A stretch of 64,000 nt of DNA from Flavobacteriales bacterium UBA6057 (GCA_002428995.1 DIYJ01000018.1:310001-374000), one strand, 5' to 3'. Numbered from the stretch's first letter, positions 45,901-52,816 are shown. The notes: generated by a model not told the origin, from the sequence alone. A program made the numbers and translations.

Positions 45901-46851
45901 GTAGGTTGAAGTACCTGGGAAAAGCACCGAGGTACCCGAGTTAGTGAACGAAACGCTGGCCATCACAACGTTCAGCGACAGCGTGTTGCTTTGGGTTACA
46001 GCTACCTGACTCAGTCCAGCTCGTGTGGAGTAGTTTGCACCGATGGTTTTGGTGGTAGCACCTGAGATCGTAGCAACTCCGGGAACTCCAAAGGTGGCTG
46101 TATATCCATGTGTTGTGGAAGGGTTGATTCCAATACCGGAGCGCGAGCTGAGGCTCAAACCAAGTCCGTTACCGTGAATAAGACCTGGGCTGAGGCCTCC
46201 GTAGCCTTGTGGATTCAGGCTTGCCGTAAGGTTGTAGCTGTTGTCGAAGATCAGATCGATGTACGATTTGGTGTACGAGTTTTGTCCGATGTTCACCGCT
46301 GCTTTGGCATCCAGTCCAAGGTTCAGGCTGAGCACCTGCTCAATGATGGGAGTGGTGGAGGTAGCACCAGCCGACAAAGCGTTGATGGCCTGATCGATGA
46401 GATAGGTAACAGGAAGAGACAGTTTCAACTGAGCTCCTTTTTCACCCGCGCGATCGGTATGAGCTTTCAGGCTGTTTTCTTCTTTGATGATGTCGCTTTC
46501 AAAGTCATCAGGAAGCCCTCTTACTCCACGGCTCAGCGCCCCGGGATTGAGACTCCAGCCCAGGCCAACCCAGCTCGCTTCCTGATCCATTCTTACATCA
46601 GCATTGTAACCCAACACAAGTGGATAACCGTCCACTTCCATCAATGGAATGGAGTAGTTGAGGTCTCCGCTGAACAGGTCAACCATTTCTGAAGCTCCTG
46701 AACCTGAGAATCCCTGGGATTCGGTCTGGCCAGGCCCTGACGCTTGCGCCATAAGCTGATGAGGTGCAATCAACTGCATGAGGAAGCTGCTCAGGGTCAA
46801 TGTCATGAACCCGTGCAGAAGCCATTTGTGTTTTAGAATCGTTCGCAGCAT
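39970..46851 (-). CDS. Giant SpvB/TcB-like exported YD-repeat protein, 2293 aa (locus A)
   Basis: This is the paralog of the 2273-aa protein of locus B. A signal peptide (about 1-36, cleavage near LMAQA) precedes DLFSGDLNYSIPLMEVDGYP and WVGLGWSLNPGALSRG at about 58-110. Shared later landmarks are LRSGRRNQ near residue 1720, MNPYVMGIKGSYRPHKSY near 1937, a jelly-roll-like domain (about 2040-2240), and the C-terminal YD repeat ATFYEYDKQGKVVAIRKET. It lacks a T9SS sorting domain. The gene begins 2 bp after the lipoprotein gene and ends 13 bp before the LolA-like gene. Proposed role: first half of an exported YD-repeat shell completed by the 2647-aa RHS protein. Confidence 0.88.
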   Translation of the reverse strand: MLRTILKHKWLLHGFMTLTLSSFLMQLIAPHQLMAQASGPGQTESQGFSGSGASEMVDLFSGDLNYSIPLMEVDGYPLVLGYNADVRMDQEASWVGLGWSLNPGALSRGVRGLPDDFESDIIKEENSLKAHTDRAGEKGAQLKLSLPVTYLIDQAINALSAGATSTTPIIEQVLSLNLGLDAKAAVNIGQNSYTKSYIDLIFDNSYNLTASLNPQGYGGLSPGLIHGNGLGLSLSSRSGIGINPSTTHGYTATFGVPGVATISGATTKTIGANYSTRAGLSQVAVTQSNTLSLNVVMASVSFTNSGTSVLFPGTSTYTAYTPTARISTGSSFLNKDGLIVDQLGMASIYSINNKNAHVSTIIDTVVNSKARGFLYHHKSSLDDVESQLLDFNRNRTAMHVPATIPELRYGFQTQDNYIASGSGMNIQFQPHRNDIGHVYDPTRISTSDNQTFVRRVALSPQGKAVSSSYGTVLSKAANLIINVPPFIDEFILKGGFYVPFEFENGNGKGTGMTITGGWHKPTGNESADAVRFREEVLDKPAFEPYYFKAKGEMGQSATPLSDALHDESPKSPYVGLSINGSNPEQSEIRLGLTSSEKFNEDRVTRNTMILQRTHEEAARNGFVKSITSYGTINPNGTYSVTSSTSKTSSSLKAHHLSEFEITQVGGSRYIYGTPVYNNVQREVAFSVNPKSVDACALTTSYIPNIENSRANPSGKMNYFKSTETPAYASTFLLDAVLSPDYVDVDGNGITDNDLGSYTRFRYNKVQADYKWRVPYSKDAPGTGIYPRAAYAEGSKNFDDDDIASYVYGEKELWYVHSIEGKEHIAEFYITPRKDGFGVMGENGELDDDSPLYKLDKIALYSKKERAENGHLAEPVKVVHFEYDYSLCTGIPSNDLTTDVLNPTNTGGKLTLKKIYFTYGNSEKGALSPYEFTYTNNYNYQAGAVDRWGVYKPHNCPSEKNQEFPYTDQSSIVDNYARAWKLSQVYMPSGSTVYINYESDKYSKVQHLEAARMMQITGFGKTPVATTSNDLFIKTPNTYSYNDYVYFELDEPLPPGTPDSYIKQHYLKEINQLYFRVLGKVSTEHEEEFYNGYAAIDGFGLCPPSSGDFTHGYIRLLGVPIVDQHEATPELPTFVELLLPNGSDSKELTNPIAKAGWQHLRLNLKRILYPEINCQSLTSGGGALGAVVDQSQIQQIPATSPLAMAVPNINGYLGLASGALGAFSIQDMFAIFNCLKQYLTTSFGLDFASLTDGGLNIALRNKKFAAEVNLNQSHIKLSIPSKEKYGGGYRVTKITTTDAWDHMGGDDDHIYGQDYDYSMVDEDGDILSSGIATYEPAVGNDENPWRKPQQYTLENTLYPDDHHYIDLPVGEPVFPAPSVGYRQVKVQNLQHPKVVKTATGWKEYEFYTAADFPIRVYKSELTSDPFESTPDTKSLNPLKDRVDMTVDILAVAQGFSVVLNDMHGKPRARRIYNQSGDLKNSVTYHYKSVDGDVPGTFKLDNEVQTYNESGNVVNDVEIGTEYDVTFDSRHSYDYNASSFKSKNYNISINFSFNQASHTQKMFKLFGAGTLFKLKSQSGVLERVEVKDGSSTIIQKNRVFDKLTGNPVFTTVQNDYDSNVRGFSYPAYWMHKGMGHAYKNAGLVIGEYFDEEIITHSNGNITSAFKQYFYPGDELELKHSSSGYLSDRYWIVQSGSNYKIVDRNGNVPSFFSGTYEIKVLRSGRRNQLYATAGDISSLKTPLSSDSALTATAMEYSDEWQAYCGIRNMNAVASGDTAYEEIFLDFFNALLAGGEIPYSTINLNSSINSINANNYPFHLLYSALVPGYQNCTTFHIEEKTQGNLPNFSVILSLNCDGTSTQLASYTGFNVPSGLTMQDISHLGNIVSTSYTGSHLNILNCYAYYTNGDSSLIQLNEMDFPIGQGECSSDSSFCGPKVGDVMNPYVMGIKGSYRPHKSYAYYSDHRKVKQDAQIKKDGMFRYTKFWRKPSGSWKPIHEVSSADSAAKHWLLTQEITRTDPYGNVLETKDALGLHSASIYGYDYNRSIASAANAHYREIAFDGFEDYDFATGSCNNGHFNFRAYAPEAISSDYAHTGKRSFALSASSEASTTRPLNAVIASTSTSPTYLKSQECVGTFSPYNELGSQNKYVLEYWQKLGVSPGDAYDYVEPDIEIEVDCNVLTPEHIQRSNIIDGWQRIEKHYSIPTGPNRGYITVRMKNDHTSEIAYFDDIRIHPIDASMSSSVYDPYTLRLAARLDSKNFATFYEYDKQGKVVAIRKETERGIYTLSESRSGVVKK

Positions 46852-46853
46852 GG

Positions 46854-47465
46854 TTAGATGAGTTTAATCTTGGGGAGTCCAAAAAAGTCTTGAGAGTGAA
46901 ATTCAAACCGCTCATAGGTGCCCTCCGTAGGGTGCGCTACCAATAGAGTCAGTGGCCATTGACTTTTCTCAGGTAGTTCAAAAACTACGTTGAAGCGTTC
47001 TTCGGGAGTAAGCTGATAGGAATACTCGTAGTGATAGAGCTCGCGCTGTAGCGTATCGTTAGACTGAGAGAGCAGAACAAAGTCAGCACCGGCTTCATAG
47101 TTGAAATACTTCAGAATGCGCTCCTTGTCAAGCGCAAGCTTATTCTCCAGATGCTTGATGACGGATTCATTGTCACGTGAAGTCATCGACACTACAAAGC
47201 CGATGTTGTTCCCCAAGCGCTCGTTCTGCTCCTCGTACGCTCCACTGGAGATCGAATCACTTCGAAGCGCCATGCAGATTCGATAATCGACTGGGCGCAT
47301 GGCCACCTTCAAGGCCAGGTTGGAGTCTAGCGTGATCTCGCGATTAAGCTGATCATGGTGATTGACCAGTGAAACGTATTCTCGCGGAGCCACGGCTTTT
47401 TCAGCGCAGCTGGAGAGTGCAATGACCGCCAGGAGCAAGAGGTAAGGTATTGTTGTGCGTTTCAT
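46854..47465 (-). CDS. Lipoprotein of giant locus A
   Basis: The protein has 203 residues with a lipobox (ALSSC) after a 19-residue hydrophobic signal. It is homologous to the locus B lipoprotein at 27643-28254 (AEKAVAPREYVSLV against ADKLAPHEYAAWV; similar middle and C-terminal segments). In both loci it sits directly upstream of the SpvB-like giant, here with a 2-bp gap. Its conservation in order suggests it contacts or anchors the giant at a membrane. No known functional family was recognised. Confidence 0.82.
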   Translation of the reverse strand: MKRTTIPYLLLLAVIALSSCAEKAVAPREYVSLVNHHDQLNREITLDSNLALKVAMRPVDYRICMALRSDSISSGAYEEQNERLGNNIGFVVSMTSRDNESVIKHLENKLALDKERILKYFNYEAGADFVLLSQSNDTLQRELYHYEYSYQLTPEERFNVVFELPEKSQWPLTLLVAHPTEGTYERFEFHSQDFFGLPKIKLI

Positions 47466-47471
47466 GGTGCT

Positions 47472-48356
47472 TTAGTTTGGCATGTCCTGTTCGTACACGA
47501 ACTTCAAGTAGCGTCTCTCGTTTTTTCGGTTGTAGGTGACCAGAGTGTAGAGGGCTCCCACTTCAAGAGCCAGGGAAGACAAATCCATATCCAGGTGATT
47601 TTCACCGTGGATGATCACGGGGGCCGGAGAACTACCTGGGGATGGAGCACCCGCTTCGGAAACCGAGGCCACCACCTGCTGGAGATTGTCAAGGATCTTG
47701 TAATACAGTCTGGTGTTCGCCTCTTGTCCATAGTCTTCAGGATAGGCGACACGTAGAATTTGATCGTGTGTACGCACAAAGCCTGCATCCACTTTGCGCA
47801 GCAGTTGTGCATAAGGATAAACAGGTGGTGGGTCGAGTACTCCGTCTAACTCGAAGCAGTCATCTACGCGAAAGAGCGCAAACTCGGCATGGAGGTCTAC
47901 CGACCCGGGCGGGTTTGGAGAAGTGTGCACGATGGTGCCATTGACCTTGTAGACTACGTTTCCACCTGTTAGCTCTACAGTGTAGAGGTCACCAACCTTT
48001 GGAGAGCCCAATGCGGCTTCCAGAGATCCATTCTCGTAAATGTTCAGGTTACGATTGGATAAGAAGAAGGCGTAGTCGATCTTTCTCCAGTCACCGTTGG
48101 AGCTGGTTTCAGATAAACCAAAGGCACGTTTGCCATCGCCTAAATTCCAGCTGGCACTGATGCTTCCGCTGGATCCAGATGAAATTTTTCCGACACTGAA
48201 CCCTCCGGATACCCAACCATTTGAGCTGGCTGTATTGCAGGGATTTCCGTCAATATTGAGACTGGCATTTGTGAGTGTCCACGCTATCTGGGTATGCGCA
48301 GTAGCACTCATGAGCAGGCAGCAAAGCGCCACCAGGAAGACTCTGTGATTAGTCAT
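47472..48356 (-). CDS. Secreted protein with lectin-like beta-sandwich and TANFOR-type C-terminal domain
   Basis: The protein has 294 residues with a signal peptide (cleavage near AHTQI). Residues about 25-170 form a SPRY/LamG-like beta-sandwich pattern (GLSETSSNG, LNIYENGSLEAALG, VVYKVNGTIVHTS) seen in other Bacteroidota surface proteins. The C-terminal domain (about 180-294, ending RRYLKFVYEQD) is related to the C-terminal domain of the TANFOR-like protein of locus B. The gene overlaps the upstream gene by 8 bp and is 6 bp before the lipoprotein gene. Glycan or surface binding is possible but unproven. Confidence 0.68.
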   Translation of the reverse strand: MTNHRVFLVALCCLLMSATAHTQIAWTLTNASLNIDGNPCNTASSNGWVSGGFSVGKISSGSSGSISASWNLGDGKRAFGLSETSSNGDWRKIDYAFFLSNRNLNIYENGSLEAALGSPKVGDLYTVELTGGNVVYKVNGTIVHTSPNPPGSVDLHAEFALFRVDDCFELDGVLDPPPVYPYAQLLRKVDAGFVRTHDQILRVAYPEDYGQEANTRLYYKILDNLQQVVASVSEAGAPSPGSSPAPVIIHGENHLDMDLSSLALEVGALYTLVTYNRKNERRYLKFVYEQDMPN

Positions 48357-48840
48357 AGGTCACGGTTTGAATGGTTTCGAGATTTCCGAGCGTGTTTTTG
48401 GCCTCGACCTGCAGGACAAAGGGTGGTCGGAATGATTGATATCCCAGGTCGAGCAGGTAGTGTTTTTCACTTCGCCTTACCTGGAAGCCGTTGATGGTGT
48501 GTACCCCAAGTGCCACTTCAGGAAAACCTTCCTCTAATCGAAGCACTGAGTCTGAATCAGTCCGAAGTGTTATGAAAAGACTGTCCAGCGTGCTATCGCT
48601 TTGCAGTCTCACGAAGGCTTTGGTTTGAACGGTGTCTGTACTGTCTAAAAGTGTCAGAACAGAGTCCGGTGATACAGGTGATGATCCAGCGTTGATAGTG
48701 CGCGTGGGCATCATGAATAAGTCTACCTGATCAACGACTTGGCAGTTTGCTTCTCCGGACAGCATTGAAAGGAGGGTAGCGAAAAATAAGAGACAGCAAT
48801 TCCAGGGCTGCTGACGCAGCGGCTTAGCGGGGGCGGACAT
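48349..48840 (-). CDS. Small secreted protein, first gene of giant locus A
   Basis: The protein has 163 residues with a hydrophobic signal segment (about 16-34, cleavage near GEANCQ). The remainder is a single beta-rich, Ig-like domain ending in VTYD. Its layout recalls the N-terminal domain of the TANFOR-like protein and of the 951-aa protein of locus B, so this gene and the next together may correspond to the one TANFOR-like gene of locus B. It overlaps the next gene by 8 bp. A 63-nt structured inverted repeat lies directly upstream of its start codon. Confidence 0.62.
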   Translation of the reverse strand: MSAPAKPLRQQPWNCCLLFFATLLSMLSGEANCQVVDQVDLFMMPTRTINAGSSPVSPDSVLTLLDSTDTVQTKAFVRLQSDSTLDSLFITLRTDSDSVLRLEEGFPEVALGVHTINGFQVRRSEKHYLLDLGYQSFRPPFVLQVEAKNTLGNLETIQTVTYD

Positions 48841-48841
48841 G

Positions 48842-48904
48842 TTTAGACAGTTTGGGTGTAGGATCCAATGTTACATGGAATCCTTCCCGAGCTGACTGTC
48901 TAAA
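48842..48904 (-). promoter_or_regulatory. Long imperfect hairpin in the leader of locus A
   Basis: TTTAGACAGT at 48842-48851 is perfectly complementary to ACTGTCTAAA at 48895-48904. Between them GGG/CCC, AGGAT/ATCCT and CCA/TGG can pair in register, giving about 21 pairs over 63 nt. In the transcript the structure ends one base before the AUG at 48840, with no U-run, so it is a leader element or operator and not an intrinsic terminator. The rest of the 329-bp gap (48905-49067) holds no gene; I see no confident promoter in it. Confidence 0.6.
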
Positions 48905-49067
48905 AAGGTAGTTTTTGGATTTAATTCCTTGTTTTTTAGGTGTTTATGTTGTTTTTCTGTCTTCTTGGATAGTGCTCATTTGGTAGCTTTTGTGTATGCG
49001 CGTACGCGTGAGTTCGAGGAGGTGTTACTAATCGTTGTGTTTGCTCCAGCTGTTAGCTCTGGTGCAT

Positions 49068-49101
49068 AAAAAAGGTGCCTGCAAAAGCAGGCACCTTTTT
49101 T
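49068..49101. terminator. Bidirectional rho-independent terminator
   Basis: GGTGCCTGC (49074-49082) and GCAGGCACC (49087-49095) pair perfectly around an AAAA loop, flanked by six A on the left and six T on the right. It lies downstream of the minus-strand gene ending at 49170 and separates it from giant locus A. Confidence 0.92.
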
Positions 49102-49169
49102 AGTGGTAAGTCTGTAGGAGGAAGGGCTGAAGTTTGTGAGCGGGTATGTCGAGGTTGCAGAAGGAGGAT

Positions 49170-50936
49170 TCAGTGAATCACGGAAACCTTTGTGCTTCCA
49201 ATTACTTTGCCTCTGTCTTCCATGGTGACGATGTAAATGCCGCTTGGCAGTTCATCCAGATTGACGCGTACCGGATTTTGTCTCACACGCTCGCTTAGTA
49301 GCAATACTCCGTTCATGTCCGTCACTTTTACCATCGTCTTTCGGCTAGTGGTGCTCAGGTCCATGAATACGTCAAACTGGTCTTGGCGCTCCGTAGGACG
49401 AACTTCAAAAGTTCGCGCCTCAGCAGGTTCGGTGGGTTGTACTCCCGCTTCATAAGCGAAGCTGACTTCCTGGTCTTCTAGTGTGGAACTCAATGGTGAT
49501 TGCAACACGTGATGTTGTTCTACAACAGTTCCTTCATCGGAAGCGGGACGAAGGGAAGCGCCCGAGAAATCACCTGTACACAGCGTCCGTGACTTGGAAG
49601 GCACGTTGGTAACGGTCATCGTTTGCACCGTTGGGGTGTATGACTGAGTCGTAGGATTGAAGTCATCTTCCACCACAGGTGGGATTGTGATGTCCAGTGG
49701 ATAATCGATATTATCGCAATTACAGGTTATACCATTAAACCCAACTTTCATAAGGTGTGAGCTGGATTCGCGAAAGTGGTAGCTCGATACGTCTGAACTG
49801 ACCACCAAGCCTTCATCATCCGTACAGAGATCGATGGCCCAGGCAAAGTCGTCCAAATCTCCGCCATAGGCATGTGACCACAGGACATTGCCTAAGACAT
49901 CAATAAAGATCACCAGGATGTCAGTGTTACCATGCGGCCCTGCATCCGTGTATCCACAGATGGCAAAGCCGTCCGGAGTTTCAACCATTTCAAAGGAGTA
50001 CTCATTCGCGGGAGTGCCATACGTTCTGCTCCAGAGCAGGTTGCCATTGGGGTCTAGATGGTTCACCCAAATATCGCTCTGCCCGGCTCCCCAACTTGTG
50101 GTCCATCCTGTGGTCATGTAGGTGCCCGTTGTAGTCGGTATGATGTACATTTCTTCAAACCCGGGCCCTCCGTAGTACTTTCCCCATAGAAATGCGCCTG
50201 TGTTTGTGTTTGCTGCGAGCATCATGGCATCGCTGTTTCCTGAGCCCCAGGTGAAGGTATTGCCGCTGGTCACTACCTCGTTTGGGTTGAAGCCCATGAA
50301 CATGTAGGAGCCGCGATCTGAGTTCGCACCACCATATTCATTCGCCCATTGAACAACTCCCGCACTGTTTGTTTTTACGATAGCGATGTCGTCTGAAAAT
50401 CCTGTTCCTCCACCATTGGAGGTATTGGCATATCCTCCCATAAACAAATCGCCTGAACCCAGATCCTCCACAACACCGAAGCACCGCTCTCTGCGGCCTG
50501 CAAAGGCATAACGATTGCTCCAGACGACTGCGCCTGTTGGGGAAAGCCGTGTCATCGTAAAATCATCGAAGTAGGTGGGTGGGTTTCTGTTTTCGTTAGT
50601 GAAGCCTGAAATGATGTAGTCTCCATTCTGTGCTTCTATTGTGCCCCAGCCCTCGTTGCCCACATCTGAGGTGATTTGATTGGTCCAGACAATGTTGCCG
50701 TTTTGGTCGACCCGGTGAATCTCCAGATAACTCTGATTGGCAGTGTTGTCAATGGCCTCGCTGAGTACCAGATAGTTATTGGGATTTGTGCTTTGGATGG
50801 CGGTTGTGGTGGTCCATTGGTCTCGGTCGTAGCCTACTGTGTAGAGTTTTTGAAAGGTGTTTTGAGCCCATAAGCTCCCATAGCTTATCATGGATAGTAG
50901 CAAGGCACAAAGGGTGTGCGTTCTGTCTGTTTTCAT
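49170..50936 (-). CDS. T9SS-secreted beta-propeller-like protein
   Basis: The protein has 588 residues with a signal peptide (cleavage near SLWAQ). Residues about 30-430 consist of repeated blades with the pattern of a Gly-rich strand followed by W-x-(K/R/H)-x-YGG or similar (GNIVWTNQI, GVVQWANEYGG, GAFLWGKYYGG, GNLLWSRTYG, GNVLWSHAYGG). These fit a quinoprotein-like propeller of unknown ligand. After a linker, residues about 535-588 form a type A T9SS sorting domain (MVKVTDMNGVLLLSERV, LPSGIYIVTMED). The protein should therefore be exported by T9SS to the surface or medium. It is a single gene followed by a strong terminator. Confidence 0.88.
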   Translation of the reverse strand: MKTDRTHTLCALLLSMISYGSLWAQNTFQKLYTVGYDRDQWTTTTAIQSTNPNNYLVLSEAIDNTANQSYLEIHRVDQNGNIVWTNQITSDVGNEGWGTIEAQNGDYIISGFTNENRNPPTYFDDFTMTRLSPTGAVVWSNRYAFAGRRERCFGVVEDLGSGDLFMGGYANTSNGGGTGFSDDIAIVKTNSAGVVQWANEYGGANSDRGSYMFMGFNPNEVVTSGNTFTWGSGNSDAMMLAANTNTGAFLWGKYYGGPGFEEMYIIPTTTGTYMTTGWTTSWGAGQSDIWVNHLDPNGNLLWSRTYGTPANEYSFEMVETPDGFAICGYTDAGPHGNTDILVIFIDVLGNVLWSHAYGGDLDDFAWAIDLCTDDEGLVVSSDVSSYHFRESSSHLMKVGFNGITCNCDNIDYPLDITIPPVVEDDFNPTTQSYTPTVQTMTVTNVPSKSRTLCTGDFSGASLRPASDEGTVVEQHHVLQSPLSSTLEDQEVSFAYEAGVQPTEPAEARTFEVRPTERQDQFDVFMDLSTTSRKTMVKVTDMNGVLLLSERVRQNPVRVNLDELPSGIYIVTMEDRGKVIGSTKVSVIH

Positions 50937-50993
50937 AACGTGGTAATTAGTGTGAGATGAATGAAAGTGAGAGTCAGCTCAATAGGATGAGTG

Positions 50994-51024
50994 AAAAAGG
51001 AGAAGTGTTTGGTTGAACTTCTCC
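50994..51024 (-). terminator. Rho-independent terminator of the cysteine-rich protein gene
   Basis: On the minus strand GGAGAAGT (51024-51017) pairs with ACTTCTCC (51006-50999) around a 10-nt loop, followed by five T (50998-50994). It lies 24 bp after the stop codon of the gene at 51048-51458. Confidence 0.85.
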
Positions 51025-51047
51025 TATATGAATAGCTCTGTTCTGCG

Positions 51048-51458
51048 CTAGTAGATGGCCAGGCCACCCGGTAAAACAGTAAAGTCAGCTGTGTAGCCAG
51101 CTCCTCCACAGAAACAATGGGCGTTCGCAGCTATCGGTGCTGCGCATCCTGCAGCTGGCGGGGATACAATAACGTTAGTTCCTGGTGGGCAGAATGCGCC
51201 ACAGCCCGGAGTAGTCGGAACAACGTTTGCAATTTCCCAAACCCAGGTGGCAGGCCCACATGGAGCGATGGGAACAATGCCGCCAGCTGGCACGCATACA
51301 GGAACGGATGCACATGCAAAGCCGCATCCTCCGGGAGAAGCTGCGAAGGTCACAAGGAAGTCACAGTTGGTGAAATTCTGAACGAACATGCCCGGTGGTT
51401 GGGCGTAGACGGCTGCTGATAAGGCTACCGTTACTAAGGTCAGTAATAGTGTTCTCAT
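51048..51458 (-). CDS. Small secreted cysteine-rich protein
   Basis: The protein has 136 residues. The ATG at 51458 is chosen because it starts a good signal peptide (LLTLVTVALSAAVYAQ); a start 9 codons upstream would add a non-signal segment. The mature part of about 117 residues has 11 cysteines together with many Gly, Pro and Ala (for example GGCGFACAS, TPGCGAFCPPG, HCFCGGAG), and few charged residues. Disulfide-stabilised secretion is likely. No family was recognised, and there is no T9SS domain. It is a single-gene unit with its own promoter-like sequence and terminator. Confidence 0.75.
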   Translation of the reverse strand: MRTLLLTLVTVALSAAVYAQPPGMFVQNFTNCDFLVTFAASPGGCGFACASVPVCVPAGGIVPIAPCGPATWVWEIANVVPTTPGCGAFCPPGTNVIVSPPAAGCAAPIAANAHCFCGGAGYTADFTVLPGGLAIY

Positions 51459-51782
51459 GGCTAATTTGATTTTGGTTACTATCAAAGTAAGAACAAACGC
51501 AAATAAAATCCAAGAAGAAAATAGTAACCTTCATTGAACATGCTAATTCTTTGAAATGTTTGATTTTAAAATGATTAATGACTTTGTTTATAATGCTTGT
51601 TATGATGAATGATCATGCAACACTATGCTTCTGGTATTCTGAAGGATAATTGTGTCTGTTCACAATATGTTGTTTTTTGTTGTCACAGCATATAGGATAT
51701 GACAAACCGATCAGATGTGTTCGCCTGTTGGAGGCGATAAGGTGGAAAGCTCAAGCCTTTGGACGAGGTATAGCCTGACTGG
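51459..51782. other. 324-bp AT-rich intergenic region
   Basis: It contains the promoter-like sequence of the cysteine-rich protein gene at its right-hand gene border. Near the end of the SGNH-like gene there are small hairpins: TAGCC/GGCTA at 51771-51785, overlapping the stop codon, and TCGCCT/AGGCGA near 51721-51737. Neither has a T-run. No gene was found. Confidence 0.6.
51483..51513 (-). promoter_or_regulatory. Bacteroidota-type promoter of the cysteine-rich protein gene
   Basis: On the minus strand TTG (51513-51511), a 20-nt spacer and TTACTTTG (51490-51483) match the Bacteroidota primary-sigma consensus TTG/TAnnTTTG with one mismatch. The start codon lies 25 nt further on, which leaves a short leader. 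Confidence 0.45.
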
Positions 51783-52814
51783 CTACACAGGATCTTTCAG
51801 GCGCAGGACTTTGTTCAGTGCTGAACTGAAAGTGCGTGCCCCAGCGGCATTGAGGTGTGAGGAGTTCTTAAAGCTGGAATCGGGAAGTTCAAGCGTTGAA
51901 AGGTCTAGCACCACAAGGTTAGGGAGTTCGTTCTGCAGGCTCTGGTAGAAGGCCTGCATCTCAGGAAGATTGTCGATGCCCTCGGTTTCACTCCAGTGCT
52001 GAGGCGTGTAAACAAGTATGACGGTCCGCTCAGGGTGATTCTTGACCAGAGACTTGAATTCCTCCACCAGCGTAGAATCAAAGCTGAAACTCAGGTATTG
52101 ATTCAGGCTTTTCAATTCCATGCGTCCACCGGAAGAGATGGCCTTCTTCACATCGTTTTTGGCTTCTGTGAGTGCAGCTCGCTTTTCGATCATCTCCAGT
52201 CGGTTGTCCACCAGCGTGGAGAACTGCGCCTCGCTTAAGGCAAATTCAGAGAAGACACCGCCTTTGGAAACCGTTTTCCTGGTTCCAGCCTGAGACTTGA
52301 AGTAATACCTCAAATAGTAGAAGTAGGAACCAAAGTATCGCAGCCCGGGAATGGAATACCTGGTTTCGAGCCGATCGTGTTGTTCCATGAAGGTTGTCAC
52401 CTCATCGTGCTGAAGATTGGGAACATAGGTAGAAGCGTTGATCGTGTGATTGGGAGCCGAAATGAAGCTTCGGTGATTGTACTCCACAATGATCGGGCTT
52501 GTTTTAGGTTTGCTCAGCTCTGTCTCCAGCAGGAAGTTGACAACATCAAAGCCACACTTTTCCATCCCGTAGTTGTAAACATGCTGACCGAGACTATCTG
52601 GAATGAAAGCGGATCGCGCCTTGGAACTGCCAAATACCGGAACCTCATCAGGATCGTTGTTCGTAATCAGTCGGTTTACCTTGGCTTCGTTGCTCAGTTC
52701 TGATTGCATGATCACAAACTGGCTGAAGAAAACATCAAGTGTCAGCGCGATGATCCAAAAGAGGATCAAAGCGGTGATGACGGGCTTATTGAGAAGTTGA
52801 CGTGGACTGTTCAT
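51783..52814 (-). CDS. Membrane-anchored SGNH/DltD-like protein paired with MBOAT acyltransferase
   Basis: The protein has 343 residues with one N-terminal transmembrane segment (about 11-34) and a large extracytoplasmic domain. The GSSKARSAF segment near residue 62 resembles the nucleophile block of SGNH esterases and DltD. A SSHLNAAGA segment near the C-terminus resembles the block that carries the catalytic histidine. The Asp normally three residues before that His appears to be Asn (KNSSHLN), so activity is uncertain. It lies 2 bp after the MBOAT gene. Such pairs transfer acyl groups to exported polysaccharides, as in alginate or D-alanyl systems. It is the last gene of the operon that starts with wza. 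Confidence 0.7.
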   Translation of the reverse strand: MNSPRQLLNKPVITALILFWIIALTLDVFFSQFVIMQSELSNEAKVNRLITNNDPDEVPVFGSSKARSAFIPDSLGQHVYNYGMEKCGFDVVNFLLETELSKPKTSPIIVEYNHRSFISAPNHTINASTYVPNLQHDEVTTFMEQHDRLETRYSIPGLRYFGSYFYYLRYYFKSQAGTRKTVSKGGVFSEFALSEAQFSTLVDNRLEMIEKRAALTEAKNDVKKAISSGGRMELKSLNQYLSFSFDSTLVEEFKSLVKNHPERTVILVYTPQHWSETEGIDNLPEMQAFYQSLQNELPNLVVLDLSTLELPDSSFKNSSHLNAAGARTFSSALNKVLRLKDPV

Positions 52815-52816
52815 GG

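Noticed and set aside
20825..48840. T9SS C-terminal sorting domains on the giant proteins
   Set aside because: The C-termini of all four giants were read: two end in YD-repeat segments and two in unique tips; none shows the type A or B sorting pattern.
50980..50998. Fourth copy of the CACGCATCC motif upstream of the T9SS propeller gene (reads CACTCATCC)
   Set aside because: It has one mismatch and overlaps the tail of a clear terminator, so the similarity may be chance.
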